The notes under the pieces were generated by a model that made no database searches, was not told the origin of the DNA, and saw nothing but the letters and a program-made list of their open reading frames with translations. From JAFGNB01 sp050304135 (GTDB lineage Bacteria; Fibrobacterota; Chitinivibrionia; Chitinivibrionales; Chitinispirillaceae), in the NCBI GenBank assembly GCA_050304135.1, contig JBNLDC010000008.1:186001-250000 (forward strand): a DNA stretch of 64,000 nucleotides. The letters run 5' to 3'. How positions within the stretch are numbered: position 1 is the first letter of the stretch; every line of letters begins with the position of its first letter. Both the position numbers and the translations under genes were made by a program. Positions 17,808-26,278 of this stretch are shown here, piece after piece.

Positions 17808-17825
17808 CGAATCACGAACTATTCG
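17808..17825. promoter_or_regulatory. Candidate MarR operator, autoregulatory
   Basis: CGAAT-8 bases-ATTCG forms an inverted repeat just downstream of the -10 box of the MarR gene, with an inner CGAA-CTA-TTCG. A related TTCG-ATATA-CGAA lies before the ATPase gene. The position is right for self-repression; binding is inferred. Confidence 0.45.
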
Positions 17826-17839
17826 AAATAGAAACCATT

Positions 17840-18319
17840 ATGGTGTACTCAGAGATAGTCGACCTGCTGCTCGACAATGTGAAAAAAATCCTTTTCCCTG
17901 AAGAGTGGATTAAAATTGATCTGACGCTCTCCAAACATGAACTGTTCACCCTGATGCTTGTTGAACGAAAGGGAGAGATTACCATGTCGCAGATCGCGGC
18001 CTACGTTAATGTCTCGATGAGTACCGCCACCGGTATTGTTGACCGACTGGTAAAAAACGGTTTCCTCGTGAGGAACCGCACTGAAACCGATCGACGGATC
18101 GTTATGATATCCCTCACGAAAAAGGCGGAAAAACTGATTGAAGAGATTAAAACCATCGGCACCCGGTACATATCCCTCGTGGGCGATGCGCTCACTGCCG
18201 AAGAACGTGCCTTTATGTACTCAATTTTCATGAAAATTATTTCGGTTATAAATAATGGTCAGCAGATTACTGAAAAATCGGATAATTCCGAAGAACTGCA
18301 CCGGGTAGAAATTGAGTAA
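17840..18319 (+). CDS. MarR-family transcriptional regulator
   Basis: 159 residues with the MarR winged-helix layout. Helices 1-2 (SEIVDLLLDNVKKI) serve dimerisation, the helix-turn-helix is MSQIAAYVNVSMSTATGIVDRL (about 52-73), and the wing is FLVRNRTETDRRIVMISLT. The DRR in the wing is the family's minor-groove contact. MarR dimers usually repress their own and adjacent genes and release DNA on binding a small ligand. It has its own promoter and lies 63 bases before the ArsA-like ATPase gene, its likely target. The tail after 145 is polar and variable. Confidence 0.9.
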   Translation: MVYSEIVDLLLDNVKKILFPEEWIKIDLTLSKHELFTLMLVERKGEITMSQIAAYVNVSMSTATGIVDRLVKNGFLVRNRTETDRRIVMISLTKKAEKLIEEIKTIGTRYISLVGDALTAEERAFMYSIFMKIISVINNGQQITEKSDNSEELHRVEIE

Positions 18320-18336
18320 TTTTTTTTACCATTTAT

Positions 18337-18349
18337 TTCGATATACGAA
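18337..18349. promoter_or_regulatory. Second candidate MarR site, before the ArsA-like gene
   Basis: TTCG-ATATA-CGAA, a perfect 4-bp inverted repeat with a 5-base spacer, lies in the 63-base gap between the MarR and ATPase genes. It has the same half-sites as the inverted repeat in the MarR promoter. Confidence 0.4.
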
Positions 18350-18382
18350 TTATTTGAATGTAGTATTAATAAAGGAGGTTCT

Positions 18383-19552
18383 ATGCGTATTATACTTTAT
18401 ACGGGAAAAGGTGGGGTTGGAAAAACGAGCATTGCAGCAGCAACAGCCTTTTCCATCGCCCGCTCAGGCAGGAAAACACTTATTATCAGCACCGATGCAG
18501 CACACAGTCTCGGTGACTCTCTCGATAGAAAACTCTCGCCTGAACCGGTTGAGATTGAAAACAACCTCTGGGCACAGGAGATCGACTCCGCACATGAGGT
18601 CGAGCAGGGATGGGGAAAAATTCAGGAGTATCTCACCACACTCTTCACCTCGAAAACTGTAAAAAATATCACCACAGAGGAACTGACCGTTTTTCCCGGC
18701 ATGGAGGATCTGGCAAGTCTGTTGCGGATTCTCCGGTACTACCGGGAGAATACGTTTGATGTCATCGTCATCGACTGCGCCCCCACCGGCGAGACCCTCG
18801 CCCTGCTGAGTTTTCCAGAGATGTTGCGCTGGTGGATGGACAAACTCTTTCCATTCAAGAGGAAAATGCTCAAGGTCGTCCGTCCGGTCATCCAGCCGGT
18901 ATTCGGTATCCCGATGCCGCACGACAGCGTCATGGCGGAGATCGAACACATTTACGAACAGCTTGACGAGATGAAACGCATTTTTTCCGACCGTGAAACC
19001 ACCAGTATCCGTATTGTGGTCAACCCGGAAAAAATGGTGATCAAAGAGGCGCAGCGAAGCTTTACCTATCTGAATATTTACGACTTCAACATCGATGCGA
19101 TCGTGATCAACCGGGTTATTCCCGATGGCGTCAGCGATGAGTACTTCAGTGTCTGGAAAGAGATTCAGAAAAAATACCGGCAGACCATCACCGAGAGCTT
19201 CTCGCCCCTTCCCCAGCTGAACGCTCCCCTGTTCGAGCGTGAGATCGTCGGAATAGAAATGCTCTCCCGCATGGGTGCTGAACTCTTTACGGAGCTCGAC
19301 CCGGCCGCTATCATGTACAACACCCGGATCCAGGAGGTTGAAAAATTAGGGGATGAATACATTTTATCGATCTATATGCCGTTCGTTGAAAAACAGGATC
19401 TCTCGCTCAACCAGAAAGGCGACGAAATTATCGTAAAAGTCGGTAACGTCAAACGGACAATCACTCTGCCGCGGACACTCGTGGGCAGCACTATCGCCGG
19501 CGCTAAATTTGAAGATGAGCGACTCAAAATCAGATTCGGGGGGAACAAATGA
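18383..19552 (+). CDS. ArsA/Get3-type ATPase with C-terminal HSP20-like domain
   Basis: 389 residues, preceded by a strong AAAGGAGG at 18371-18378. The N-terminus has the deviant Walker A loop GKGGVGKTS (8-16) and the switch segment STDAAHSLGDSL. DCAPTGETL and MLSRMGAELF fit the ArsA/Get3 family of dimeric P-loop ATPases, which couple ATP to metalloid export or membrane-protein targeting. Residues about 322-389 (YILSIYMPFVEKQDLSL, VKVGNVKRTITLP) form the ArsA-type HSP20-like domain found in bacterial homologues. It has a single ATPase half and no arsB or arsenite-efflux neighbour, so chaperone-like targeting is as likely as arsenic resistance. Confidence 0.9.
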   Translation: MRIILYTGKGGVGKTSIAAATAFSIARSGRKTLIISTDAAHSLGDSLDRKLSPEPVEIENNLWAQEIDSAHEVEQGWGKIQEYLTTLFTSKTVKNITTEELTVFPGMEDLASLLRILRYYRENTFDVIVIDCAPTGETLALLSFPEMLRWWMDKLFPFKRKMLKVVRPVIQPVFGIPMPHDSVMAEIEHIYEQLDEMKRIFSDRETTSIRIVVNPEKMVIKEAQRSFTYLNIYDFNIDAIVINRVIPDGVSDEYFSVWKEIQKKYRQTITESFSPLPQLNAPLFEREIVGIEMLSRMGAELFTELDPAAIMYNTRIQEVEKLGDEYILSIYMPFVEKQDLSLNQKGDEIIVKVGNVKRTITLPRTLVGSTIAGAKFEDERLKIRFGGNK

Positions 19553-19761
19553 GCAGCAACCTGATTGCACAGTTTATAACCGCCAAACTGGAACTCTCCG
19601 AAAAGCTGCTCCGGATGCTTCCCGATCCGGGCCGCTCCCGTGTGACTGCGTTCCGTGATGCCGTGGTCGTATCACTGCACGAAGCGACCGGAACGTTTCT
19701 CCATAACAAAGCTCCGGAACAGGACGCGGAAAAAGGGTGCACCCCGGTGTCAATTGACTGA
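19549..19761 (+). CDS. Small helical protein coupled to the ArsA-like ATPase
   Basis: 70 residues. Its ATG overlaps the ATPase stop by 4 bases (ATGA) and follows a GGGGG run, so translation is coupled. The first 50 residues are predicted helical and amphipathic (IAQFITAKLELSEKLLRML), and the rest is polar. The overlap and the fixed partner suggest a real gene whose product works with the ATPase. I know no family for it. It ends 31 bases before a convergent gene. Confidence 0.6.
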   Translation: MSSNLIAQFITAKLELSEKLLRMLPDPGRSRVTAFRDAVVVSLHEATGTFLHNKAPEQDAEKGCTPVSID

Positions 19762-19792
19762 GGAGCCACTTCGAGGGGATCATGGTTTACTC

Positions 19793-21223
19793 TTACCAGC
19801 TTTTCGAAAACACAAACGGATAAACCACCTCACAGGTATCACCACGATTATAAATTCTGCCAAAACGCCACGACCTGATAATTGACGTGATTTCATTCTC
19901 AAGCATGGTATCACCAATAGTGCTTTCCACAATAGAGGCGGAAGCCACATTGCCGAATTCATCTATCATAAATTTAACGGTAATTTTTCCCGATTTATCC
20001 ATACCATCCGCTAAACGCCGATTGTAGGCATAGCGAAGCTTCGGTAACTCTGTCATAACAACTTTCATAATAGAAGCCTTCGATCGCAATTCGCCACTGT
20101 GAACTTTGTAAAGAATACACTTATTCGGAGACGATTTTGCAACTTCGACAGTTGCCGTTGTGTAATTCCGCTGATTCTCAATAGGATCGAATATCTGGAT
20201 ATCCAATTGATTTTTCAACCCAGCCAGAGAAGTTGAATCTATGCGAAGGGAATCAAGCGGATACACCGAAGAGACCTTGCCTGCAGGCGTTATAGTACAC
20301 CTGAACCGCAACGTATCCTGAAGGTGAAACAACGTATCATTTTTAGAAATATAAGCGCTTATTACATGACAGAGTTTCGGGGCTTTTAAGACTAATGCTG
20401 CAGAATCACGTAAAGGCTCACGGAATTGCAATTCCTTCATTTCTTTCCATGAGGATTTATCCATAATAGAATCGACGATTTGTTTGTCAAATGGTGTTTC
20501 CGAAACGACGGAACTGCCAAGTGCCAAAAGCACGACTCGCCAGAAATTTTTATTATCACAGGTATGGGTACTGTAGGTCTTTATCTGGTCGCAACGAGGA
20601 TAAGAGGTGCTGATATCAAGTTTATCGCAACTAACCAACCGGTTTTCGTTATAATCCCAAATAGCATATGCAAGATTTTCCGCTTCCAGCTCGTAACGGG
20701 GATAACCTTTGGGTATGCCAAAAAAGGTCTCAACTTCAAAACTTATATCGAGGTCCATTTTACCCAAAAGAATGGCCATGTCCGCATTAATACCTGCTTC
20801 AAGAAGGTGTTGACGGGACGGTATAGTTATGCCCAGTCTTTGCAATTTACGGTATGATGATGCGCTTAAGGTGTCGGGAATGTTTTTCGGTGCATTCTGC
20901 CGGACAGCCAAACTTTTAGAAAAGGGGCTTTTTACCACCAGGATGTTATCGGTGTTGGAAATGAATGCACGTTCCATGTACCAGTGGATAAGAGAGTCGA
21001 GGATTACTAATGCAGAGTCTTTTTTAATGTTAAAATCTTCCGATATAAAATCAAGGAGTGTGGAGTCGGAAATAATCAAATCGTCAATTCGGGGTGGAAG
21101 AACCGTAAGTTTCCTATCACCAAAACTCTTCTTAAAATAGGTATTATTTATATACCGGTTGGTACAACCGAGAAGGAGAATAAATATAAAAATTAAATAA
21201 TGCAGATGACGGTTATTATTCAT
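19793..21223 (-). CDS. Lipoprotein with AgmX/PglI (TonB-like) C-terminal domain
   Basis: 476 residues from the ATG at 21223, chosen because a lipoprotein signal peptide (LHYLIFIFILLLGCTNRY) follows; the frame extends 24 codons upstream. Residues 40-370 are a large extracytoplasmic region I cannot assign. The last ~95 residues (SIMKVVMTELPKLRYAYNRR, KITVKFMIDEFGNVASASIV, SIIRSWRFGR) match the TonB-related AgmX/PglI C-terminal domain known from gliding and adventurous-motility proteins. It is predicted to be anchored in the outer or inner membrane facing the periplasm. It is monocistronic and convergent with the ArsA-like unit. Base composition is more AT-rich than its neighbours. Confidence 0.8.
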   Translation of the reverse strand: MNNNRHLHYLIFIFILLLGCTNRYINNTYFKKSFGDRKLTVLPPRIDDLIISDSTLLDFISEDFNIKKDSALVILDSLIHWYMERAFISNTDNILVVKSPFSKSLAVRQNAPKNIPDTLSASSYRKLQRLGITIPSRQHLLEAGINADMAILLGKMDLDISFEVETFFGIPKGYPRYELEAENLAYAIWDYNENRLVSCDKLDISTSYPRCDQIKTYSTHTCDNKNFWRVVLLALGSSVVSETPFDKQIVDSIMDKSSWKEMKELQFREPLRDSAALVLKAPKLCHVISAYISKNDTLFHLQDTLRFRCTITPAGKVSSVYPLDSLRIDSTSLAGLKNQLDIQIFDPIENQRNYTTATVEVAKSSPNKCILYKVHSGELRSKASIMKVVMTELPKLRYAYNRRLADGMDKSGKITVKFMIDEFGNVASASIVESTIGDTMLENEITSIIRSWRFGRIYNRGDTCEVVYPFVFSKSW

Positions 21224-21851
21224 GGTTTTTTCCAGTATATGTTTTGAAATTATACGTCGTCCCGAAGTTAGTGGCAATTTATATGAACAGTACAAATGTT
21301 TCTCTACTACGTTCTCACCTCGACATCCCTCCCCCGTTTACAGTAGAGGAAAATAGTTTTCAGTTCCCTTCTCCCGTAAGCGGGGGACCACGGAGATACA
21401 CGTAGTAGCGACGCAGCCAACGGTAAGGGATGGTATGGGATGGGGGTAAAGAAACACGGAAAGTAATGTATTGTATAAATGTTTAAATGCCGATTTTTTA
21501 TTTAAAACAGGTCTGCCACCAAATTTGGGACATCGTCTAAATTTAAAATAAGTGCCTTTCGGAATTATACACAATAGTGATGACAAGATAAAAAATTCTA
21601 CGTCTATATGGACTATAAAAAGAAATGGCCCCGAGAGTACCACCAAGTGAGAGTTTGCTTCCTGAATCTCCCAGACCGACAATGGATTATGTGTTCATTT
21701 CAAAAGAATGCGACGCTTCCTGTGTCTTGCTGCCTGAGCGTCACCTCAATTCACAGTTCCGAGCATATTTTTCCCTATGGTTCGTATTATATGAAGTTCA
21801 GGAAATCCATGTAGGAACCAAGAAAAAGAAAATGGATATCAATCAACCACC
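21224..21851. other. Intergenic region carrying a dispersed repeat
   Basis: No convincing gene. It contains the leader of the minus-strand lipoprotein gene and, at 21373-21409, a member of a repeat that recurs near 32.57-32.61 kb. Short frames at 21338-21855 lack any family signature or good ribosome site. Confidence 0.5.
21373..21409. repeat. Intergenic repeat, copy A
   Basis: A small hairpin CCCG-TAAG-CGGG runs into GGGACCACGGAG, five variable bases and CGTAGTAGC. The same arrangement, with the same five-base gap, occurs at 32574-32610. Confidence 0.6.
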
Positions 21852-22337
21852 ATGACTACACCACCTGTCCGCTTTCACTCCACCGCCGCATTTGTCGCCG
21901 ACATCGAGCGGTCAAAAGCATTCTACACCGGTCTCCTCGGACAGGAAATCGATCTCGATTTCGGTAAAAACGTCATCCTCAAATCGGGTCTCGCTCTCTG
22001 GGAGATCCAGCCGAACCATATCATTCCCCAAACCCTCGGACATGAACAAGTTGCTGAAAACCGCAGCACCCGATTTGAATTCTACTTTGAAACGCCGGCA
22101 CTCATCGAAGTCTATGAACACCTTCTCGCCGCAGGGGTGGAGTTCCTTCATCCGGTGCACGAAGAACCATGGGGGCAGCGGACCATCCGCTGTTTCGATC
22201 CCGACCGCCACCTTATCGAAATCGGTGAACCGCTGGAGACCTTTATTGGCAGGCTTTATACCGAAGGAATGAACCCGGAGGAGATAACGGTAAAAACCGG
22301 CGTTCCGATCGAAAAGGTGCGGGAGCTGACCCGATGA
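21852..22337 (+). CDS. VOC-superfamily (glyoxalase/bleomycin-resistance fold) protein
   Basis: 161 residues. Residues 5-125 are a VOC domain: the start FHSTAAFVADIERSKAFYTGLLG is the usual first beta-alpha-beta unit, and FDPDRHLIEIGE is the usual end with the metal-binding Glu. The final 35 residues (MNPEEITVKTGVPIEKVREL) form an extra helix-turn-helix-like tail. VOC proteins cover lyases, dioxygenases and antibiotic-binding proteins, so the substrate is open. The stop overlaps the next start by 4 bases, coupling it to a cyclotransferase-like gene. Confidence 0.85.
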   Translation: MTTPPVRFHSTAAFVADIERSKAFYTGLLGQEIDLDFGKNVILKSGLALWEIQPNHIIPQTLGHEQVAENRSTRFEFYFETPALIEVYEHLLAAGVEFLHPVHEEPWGQRTIRCFDPDRHLIEIGEPLETFIGRLYTEGMNPEEITVKTGVPIEKVRELTR

Positions 22338-22726
22338 CCGGTACTCACTTTTTTGCATACGGCACACTGATGAGTGAAAAGGTGCTCCGGAAAGTAACCG
22401 GGGAAACCTTTCCGCGAACATCCGGTACCCTTAGCGGTTTCGCCCGCTATGCGATTCGCAACGAGGTATATCCCGGACTGATAGAGGAAGAGCTGGGACA
22501 GGTTGAGGGTGTCGTGTACTCCGGGCTTTCCACCGCCGCATGGAATCTACTCGACCGGTTTGAAGGTTCCATGTATAAAAAAATCAACGTTTTCATACGT
22601 TGCAACCATGAGCAAGTTTCCGCAGAAACCTATCTGCTCAAGCTTGAATATCGTCCGGTTCTTGAGAAACACTCCTGGAATTTTGATGCATTTTTACGAG
22701 AAAGAATACACCGATTCGTTTTTTGA
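22334..22726 (+). CDS. Gamma-glutamylcyclotransferase-like (AIG2 family) protein
   Basis: 130 residues with the family start FFAYGTLMSEKVLRKVTG; YGTL forms the substrate loop. VEGVVYSGLSTAAWNLLDRFEG gives the conserved strand and the E-G turn, with the Glu usually considered catalytic nearby. Family members release 5-oxoproline from gamma-glutamyl compounds or act on modified lysines. It begins inside the stop of the VOC gene (ATGA), so the two probably act on related small molecules, for example glutathione-type conjugates (inference). Confidence 0.82.
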   Translation: MTGTHFFAYGTLMSEKVLRKVTGETFPRTSGTLSGFARYAIRNEVYPGLIEEELGQVEGVVYSGLSTAAWNLLDRFEGSMYKKINVFIRCNHEQVSAETYLLKLEYRPVLEKHSWNFDAFLRERIHRFVF

Positions 22727-22987
22727 TTTACTAGATTCTCGAAGAAACTCACGGTTATCACCCTTACCGGTAATGTTTTTTTTCAGATCTGACTGCCCCG
22801 ATCTCACTTTCAGACACAAATTCTACCTACTCCCATTGAAAATTATCCATTTTTCAAACATCCGGAACCGGCGATCAATCAACAACGGCCATTGCTACCC
22901 CTGCGGGAAAGCTGCCGTCACATGTCGTAATTAACGAATTTTTCGCTTTCGCCGTAAAAACTGTTGCCTGGTGTCGTAATAATAATA

Positions 22988-23953
22988 ATGGTACTGCAAA
23001 GAAATATCTCATCTACCGGCTATGATCCTGATCTGCTCAAGGAGCCCTTCCTGGCGTCAGAGATACTCATTGATGATATTTTTCTTATCAATAAACATCA
23101 AAAACGCCTGTTGACCACTATCACTGCAGGACTCCTGCTGTTTGCTCTGATCACTTCGGGAATTATTCTGCTCAAGCAGTTACTGTTCAACAATCCTTCC
23201 TCGCCGCTCGCAAGAAAGCAACGCTATTTTACCGGGACTACTATTCCCGGTTTGCCCCCGAAAGCCACCCGCAGCAGCCGTACCGGTCCTCCAGGAGTGC
23301 CACCACCGGCAACCGCACATGCTCCCGGCAGAGAAAAACCATCCGTTTCCCCACCTCCTCCGACATCATCAGTGGAACGGACGACCCCGGCCGGCACTAC
23401 CAACGCACGAAAAAAAACGATAGCGTATTCAAGCAAATCACCCGGACCATCATCAGCTGCTCCAAGTCGGACTGCACTACGACAACCGGACACACGATCA
23501 GCCTCAGGCAAAAAACCGGCAGGTAATCGAAGAGCACCGAAACCAACCGCCACCCCGGCATCCCGCAATGTCAGAACACCATCACCGGTTTACACCAAGG
23601 CCAGCGATAATTTCGATCGCTCTGAATTTTATCTCCCCGCAGATGATGGAAAATCGTCGCGTCGTTCGCCAAACATGGCGGCCAACCGTGGGGGTAGTAG
23701 TTCGCAGGAGCGGTCACCCCGCAATAAAATTCCTCTCATTGCTAATCTTGCACAGCAATTCGACGGGCAACTCTATGCCACGCTGGAGCGGAACGGCGAT
23801 TACTACAAACTCAAGCTTGCACTCCCCGATAAACAGGTGACACCATTTAAAAAAGCACTCGCCAAAATGGTGCAGTACGCATCGTACACCAATGTTCCGG
23901 AAGAATCGATACCCGGGAAACGATGCATTATTCTCGAAACACATATCAGGTAA
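22988..23953 (+). CDS. Membrane protein with anti-sigma-like C-terminal domain, upstream of the ECF sigma gene
   Basis: 321 residues from the ATG at 22988; a TTG at 22964 is in frame, and neither start has a clear ribosome site. An N-terminal cytoplasmic part of about 45 residues is followed by one membrane segment (TITAGLLLFALITSGIILL, about 47-66). A long Pro/Ser/Thr/Arg-rich linker covers about 75-250. The last 65 residues are a folded domain (YYKLKLALPDKQVTPFKKALAKM) resembling the C-terminus of the anti-sigma protein at 24663. It lies 111 bases before the sigma gene. A role as an extra sensor or modulator of that sigma system is inferred. Confidence 0.7.
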   Translation: MVLQRNISSTGYDPDLLKEPFLASEILIDDIFLINKHQKRLLTTITAGLLLFALITSGIILLKQLLFNNPSSPLARKQRYFTGTTIPGLPPKATRSSRTGPPGVPPPATAHAPGREKPSVSPPPPTSSVERTTPAGTTNARKKTIAYSSKSPGPSSAAPSRTALRQPDTRSASGKKPAGNRRAPKPTATPASRNVRTPSPVYTKASDNFDRSEFYLPADDGKSSRRSPNMAANRGGSSSQERSPRNKIPLIANLAQQFDGQLYATLERNGDYYKLKLALPDKQVTPFKKALAKMVQYASYTNVPEESIPGKRCIILETHIR

Positions 23954-24015
23954 TTCTGTTTCGTACCCCTCCCGCAGGCTGGTACCCCTTCTTCAGAAAG
24001 TATTTTAATTTTTTC

Positions 24016-24040
24016 GGAACTTTTTTCTTCCTGCAGTGTC
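24016..24040 (+). promoter_or_regulatory. ECF-type promoter of the sigma gene
   Basis: GGAACTTTT at 24016-24024 and GTGTCTGA from 24036 fit the GGAAC / GTC pattern of ECF sigma promoters. Spacing from GGAAC to GTGTC is 20 bases, identical to the site before the VWA lipoprotein gene. It lies 25 bases before the sigma start, as expected for autoregulation. Confidence 0.65.
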
Positions 24041-24064
24041 TGATTCAAAGGATGGTCAATAAAA

Positions 24065-24676
24065 GTGTCTCTCGCGGCAGTTCACGATGATGATCTGAAA
24101 CTGGTTGAACTCTGCCGCAGCGGTGACCGGATCGCGTTTGACTGTCTGGTGGTGAAATACCAGCACATAGTCGTCGGCATGTGTACGCGGCTCACCGGTT
24201 CCCATGCCGACGGCGAAGATACCGCACAGGAGTGTTTCGTGAAAGTATACCGTCATATCGCCCGATTTTCAGGGAAAAGCACTTTTTCCACCTGGCTCTA
24301 CCGGATCGTGATCAACACCTGCAGGAACCGCCACCGTTCATGGTGGAACCGTCTCAACCATCAAACATCTACGCTTGACGGCGCTCCTGAATCCGACGAT
24401 ACCTCCGCTGACCGGAGCTCGGCGCTACGCGATACCCGGTTCACTCCGGTGAAGGATCTCGAGCGTACACGTCTGGGTCAGGCAATCGAAACGGCGATCA
24501 CCCAGCTGCCACCTAAATATAAAGAGATTGTAGTACTGCGGGATCTACAGGAACTCTCTTACGATGAAATTAAAACGATTACCGGTATGAACGAGGGTAC
24601 CGTAAAATCCCGGCTTTTCCGTGCACGAACCATACTGCAGCAGAAACTGAAAGGTTTGAAAAATGAACGATCGTGA
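24065..24676 (+). CDS. ECF RNA polymerase sigma factor
   Basis: 203 residues, starting with GTG at 24065 after GGATGG. Region 2 runs from about 15 to 90 (FDCLVVKYQHIVVGMC, DTAQECFVKVYRHIARF, FSTWLYRIVINTCRNR), and region 4 from about 145 to 200 (LPPKYKEIVVLRDLQELSYDEI, MNEGTVKSRLFRAR). There is no region 3, so it is an RpoE/SigW-type extracytoplasmic-function factor. The linker between regions is longer than usual, about 45 residues. Its end overlaps the anti-sigma gene by 14 bases, the classic coupled arrangement. The predicted regulon includes itself and the VWA gene. Confidence 0.95.
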   Translation: MSLAAVHDDDLKLVELCRSGDRIAFDCLVVKYQHIVVGMCTRLTGSHADGEDTAQECFVKVYRHIARFSGKSTFSTWLYRIVINTCRNRHRSWWNRLNHQTSTLDGAPESDDTSADRSSALRDTRFTPVKDLERTRLGQAIETAITQLPPKYKEIVVLRDLQELSYDEIKTITGMNEGTVKSRLFRARTILQQKLKGLKNERS

Positions 24677-25925
24677 ACTGTTGCAGCTTCTACCCGATTA
24701 TGTGGCGGGCCGGGTTGATTCTCAGCTCGGCAGGTTGATCGAAGAGCGCTGTGCGGCGTCGGAAGAGCTGCGCAGCGCTCTCGAGGCGGCACGACGGTAC
24801 ACCGATGCACTCGATGCCGTTGAGGAGGTCCGCGCTCCCGACGATTTTCTTGACAAGGTGCACCGGCGTATTGAAGAACCCTCCGGAATGGTGCATCGTC
24901 TGCTCACCCCCATCCGGCGATGGCTCCCGGTGGAACTCGCCGGTGTTCTGGTAACCGCACTGCTGGTTCTGTTTCTGTTCAATCCTTTTTCAGGAGAACT
25001 ACCGCAACTGCGCACCAGCCGACCAGTACAGGAGTACGAATCCAGGCAACAGCCGGCACCGACGCCTCCAGCCGCAATTCCACAGAAACAATCCCGTAGT
25101 GATACGAATACAACGTCAGAGAAGAAACGGCTGGCGAAGAACGAACAACTTTTATACTCCAGGCAGAAAAACCAACCTGCCGCTCGCGCACAACGGGTGC
25201 CAACATCTTCCCCAGTAAAAAAGAAGTCCCTTCCGAAAGCGACCGCTTTTGCCCCGGCTTCTGATGCAAAAAAACAAGAACTGGAATCTGGGGGTGCGAC
25301 AAAGCAGCTTTCCGGATCGCTTGGCTCAGCTGCAGGCATCGCTTCCCGTGTAGAAAACGCCGTTAAAGATAAGAATGCCGGTGCACGACTCTCTTCCGCT
25401 CCCGCACAGGCTGTCCGGAATACCGATACGTACGGCAGTACCGACGGTATGGCAAAACCATCCGCCTCTGCGGCACCACCTCCAGCTCCACCTGAGGTCG
25501 TTGCTGAAAACAGGATGACACTTGAAAAGAAAACAGCACCAGAATTGAACGAATCCGCCGCTCAGCCGCAATCCACCATGGAAAGAAAAATGAGTTCCCC
25601 ACGAAGAAGTGTTGCGAGGGCATTTAACGAAAAACGATCTCTGGAGACAGAAGCTGCCCCCTTTGTCGACGAAGATTATTCTGAGCCGGAACCGACTGAA
25701 CTTCTTGCAACAACCCGAAAAGCAGTGCGACGTTATCGAGGATCAATTGATACAGTTTTCACTGCCACCCCTCAAATGATTTCGCTGCAGATTACCCTTC
25801 CTTCGGGAAAACTTGACAATTTCCGGAAAAGGCTCTCCCGATCGTGTTCCGTGACCATTACCGATACGCTTCCGCCTGCCGATCAGAGCTCGATATCGGT
25901 ATTTCTTACTGTGGGTAAGAAGTAA
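24663..25925 (+). CDS. Membrane anti-sigma factor
   Basis: 420 residues. Residues 1-70 form the cytoplasmic sigma-binding helices (LLQLLPDYVAGRVDSQLGRL), like RsiW but without a HxxxCxxC zinc motif. One membrane segment lies at about 93-112 (LAGVLVTALLVLFLFNPF). A very long, low-complexity extracytoplasmic region rich in Pro, Ser, Lys and Ala covers 115-350. The C-terminal domain (RRYRGSIDTVF, ISLQITLPSGKLDNFRKRLS) resembles that of the protein at 22988. It would hold the ECF sigma factor at the membrane until a signal leads to proteolysis or release. The start overlaps the sigma gene. Confidence 0.85.
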   Translation: MNDRELLQLLPDYVAGRVDSQLGRLIEERCAASEELRSALEAARRYTDALDAVEEVRAPDDFLDKVHRRIEEPSGMVHRLLTPIRRWLPVELAGVLVTALLVLFLFNPFSGELPQLRTSRPVQEYESRQQPAPTPPAAIPQKQSRSDTNTTSEKKRLAKNEQLLYSRQKNQPAARAQRVPTSSPVKKKSLPKATAFAPASDAKKQELESGGATKQLSGSLGSAAGIASRVENAVKDKNAGARLSSAPAQAVRNTDTYGSTDGMAKPSASAAPPPAPPEVVAENRMTLEKKTAPELNESAAQPQSTMERKMSSPRRSVARAFNEKRSLETEAAPFVDEDYSEPEPTELLATTRKAVRRYRGSIDTVFTATPQMISLQITLPSGKLDNFRKRLSRSCSVTITDTLPPADQSSISVFLTVGKK

Positions 25926-26278
25926 CAACAGGCATCGCAATTCACCATTCGGAGTTAGGGCAGGAGACGTTTAATAGTATAATAGTTGACTCCGTCTCAA
26001 TATTCTAATCTTACTCACACTTCCGCAACCAACTCCACCTACCTCGGGGTGAGCGCCTACCTGTCGTATTCGAGCCTGAATATCCACCGGAAATGAGAAG
26101 AACCTGATTGAATTAAAAACGTTAGTTGTATCTTTTTTCATATTCCTCCCTCCCAAATACCACCCCAAAAAAAAAATTAAAAATTCCGGAACTTTTCTCC
26201 TTACGTGGTGTCGAAAGGGGTGTAGCGTTCACGGTACCTGAACGCAAACAGAACAATTCACCTATTCAGGAGGAAGTT
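25926..26278. other. Leader of the VWA gene
   Basis: 353 bases without a gene, though an open frame extends upstream of the VWA start to 26126. It contains the ECF promoter at 26188-26212 and the Shine-Dalgarno AGGAGG at 26269-26274. The segment 25980-26150 shows nothing I can assign. Confidence 0.55.
26188..26212 (+). promoter_or_regulatory. ECF-type promoter of the VWA lipoprotein gene
   Basis: GGAACTTTT at 26188-26196 and GTGTCGAAA from 26208 copy the spacing and both boxes of the sigma gene's own promoter. It lies 67 bases before the gene start, so the leader contains room for a normal ribosome site. Confidence 0.65.

Noticed and set aside
22951..22976. Third ECF promoter before the gene at 22988
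   Set aside because: GTGTCGTAA is present, but the matching position upstream reads GCCGTAAAAA rather than GGAAC.
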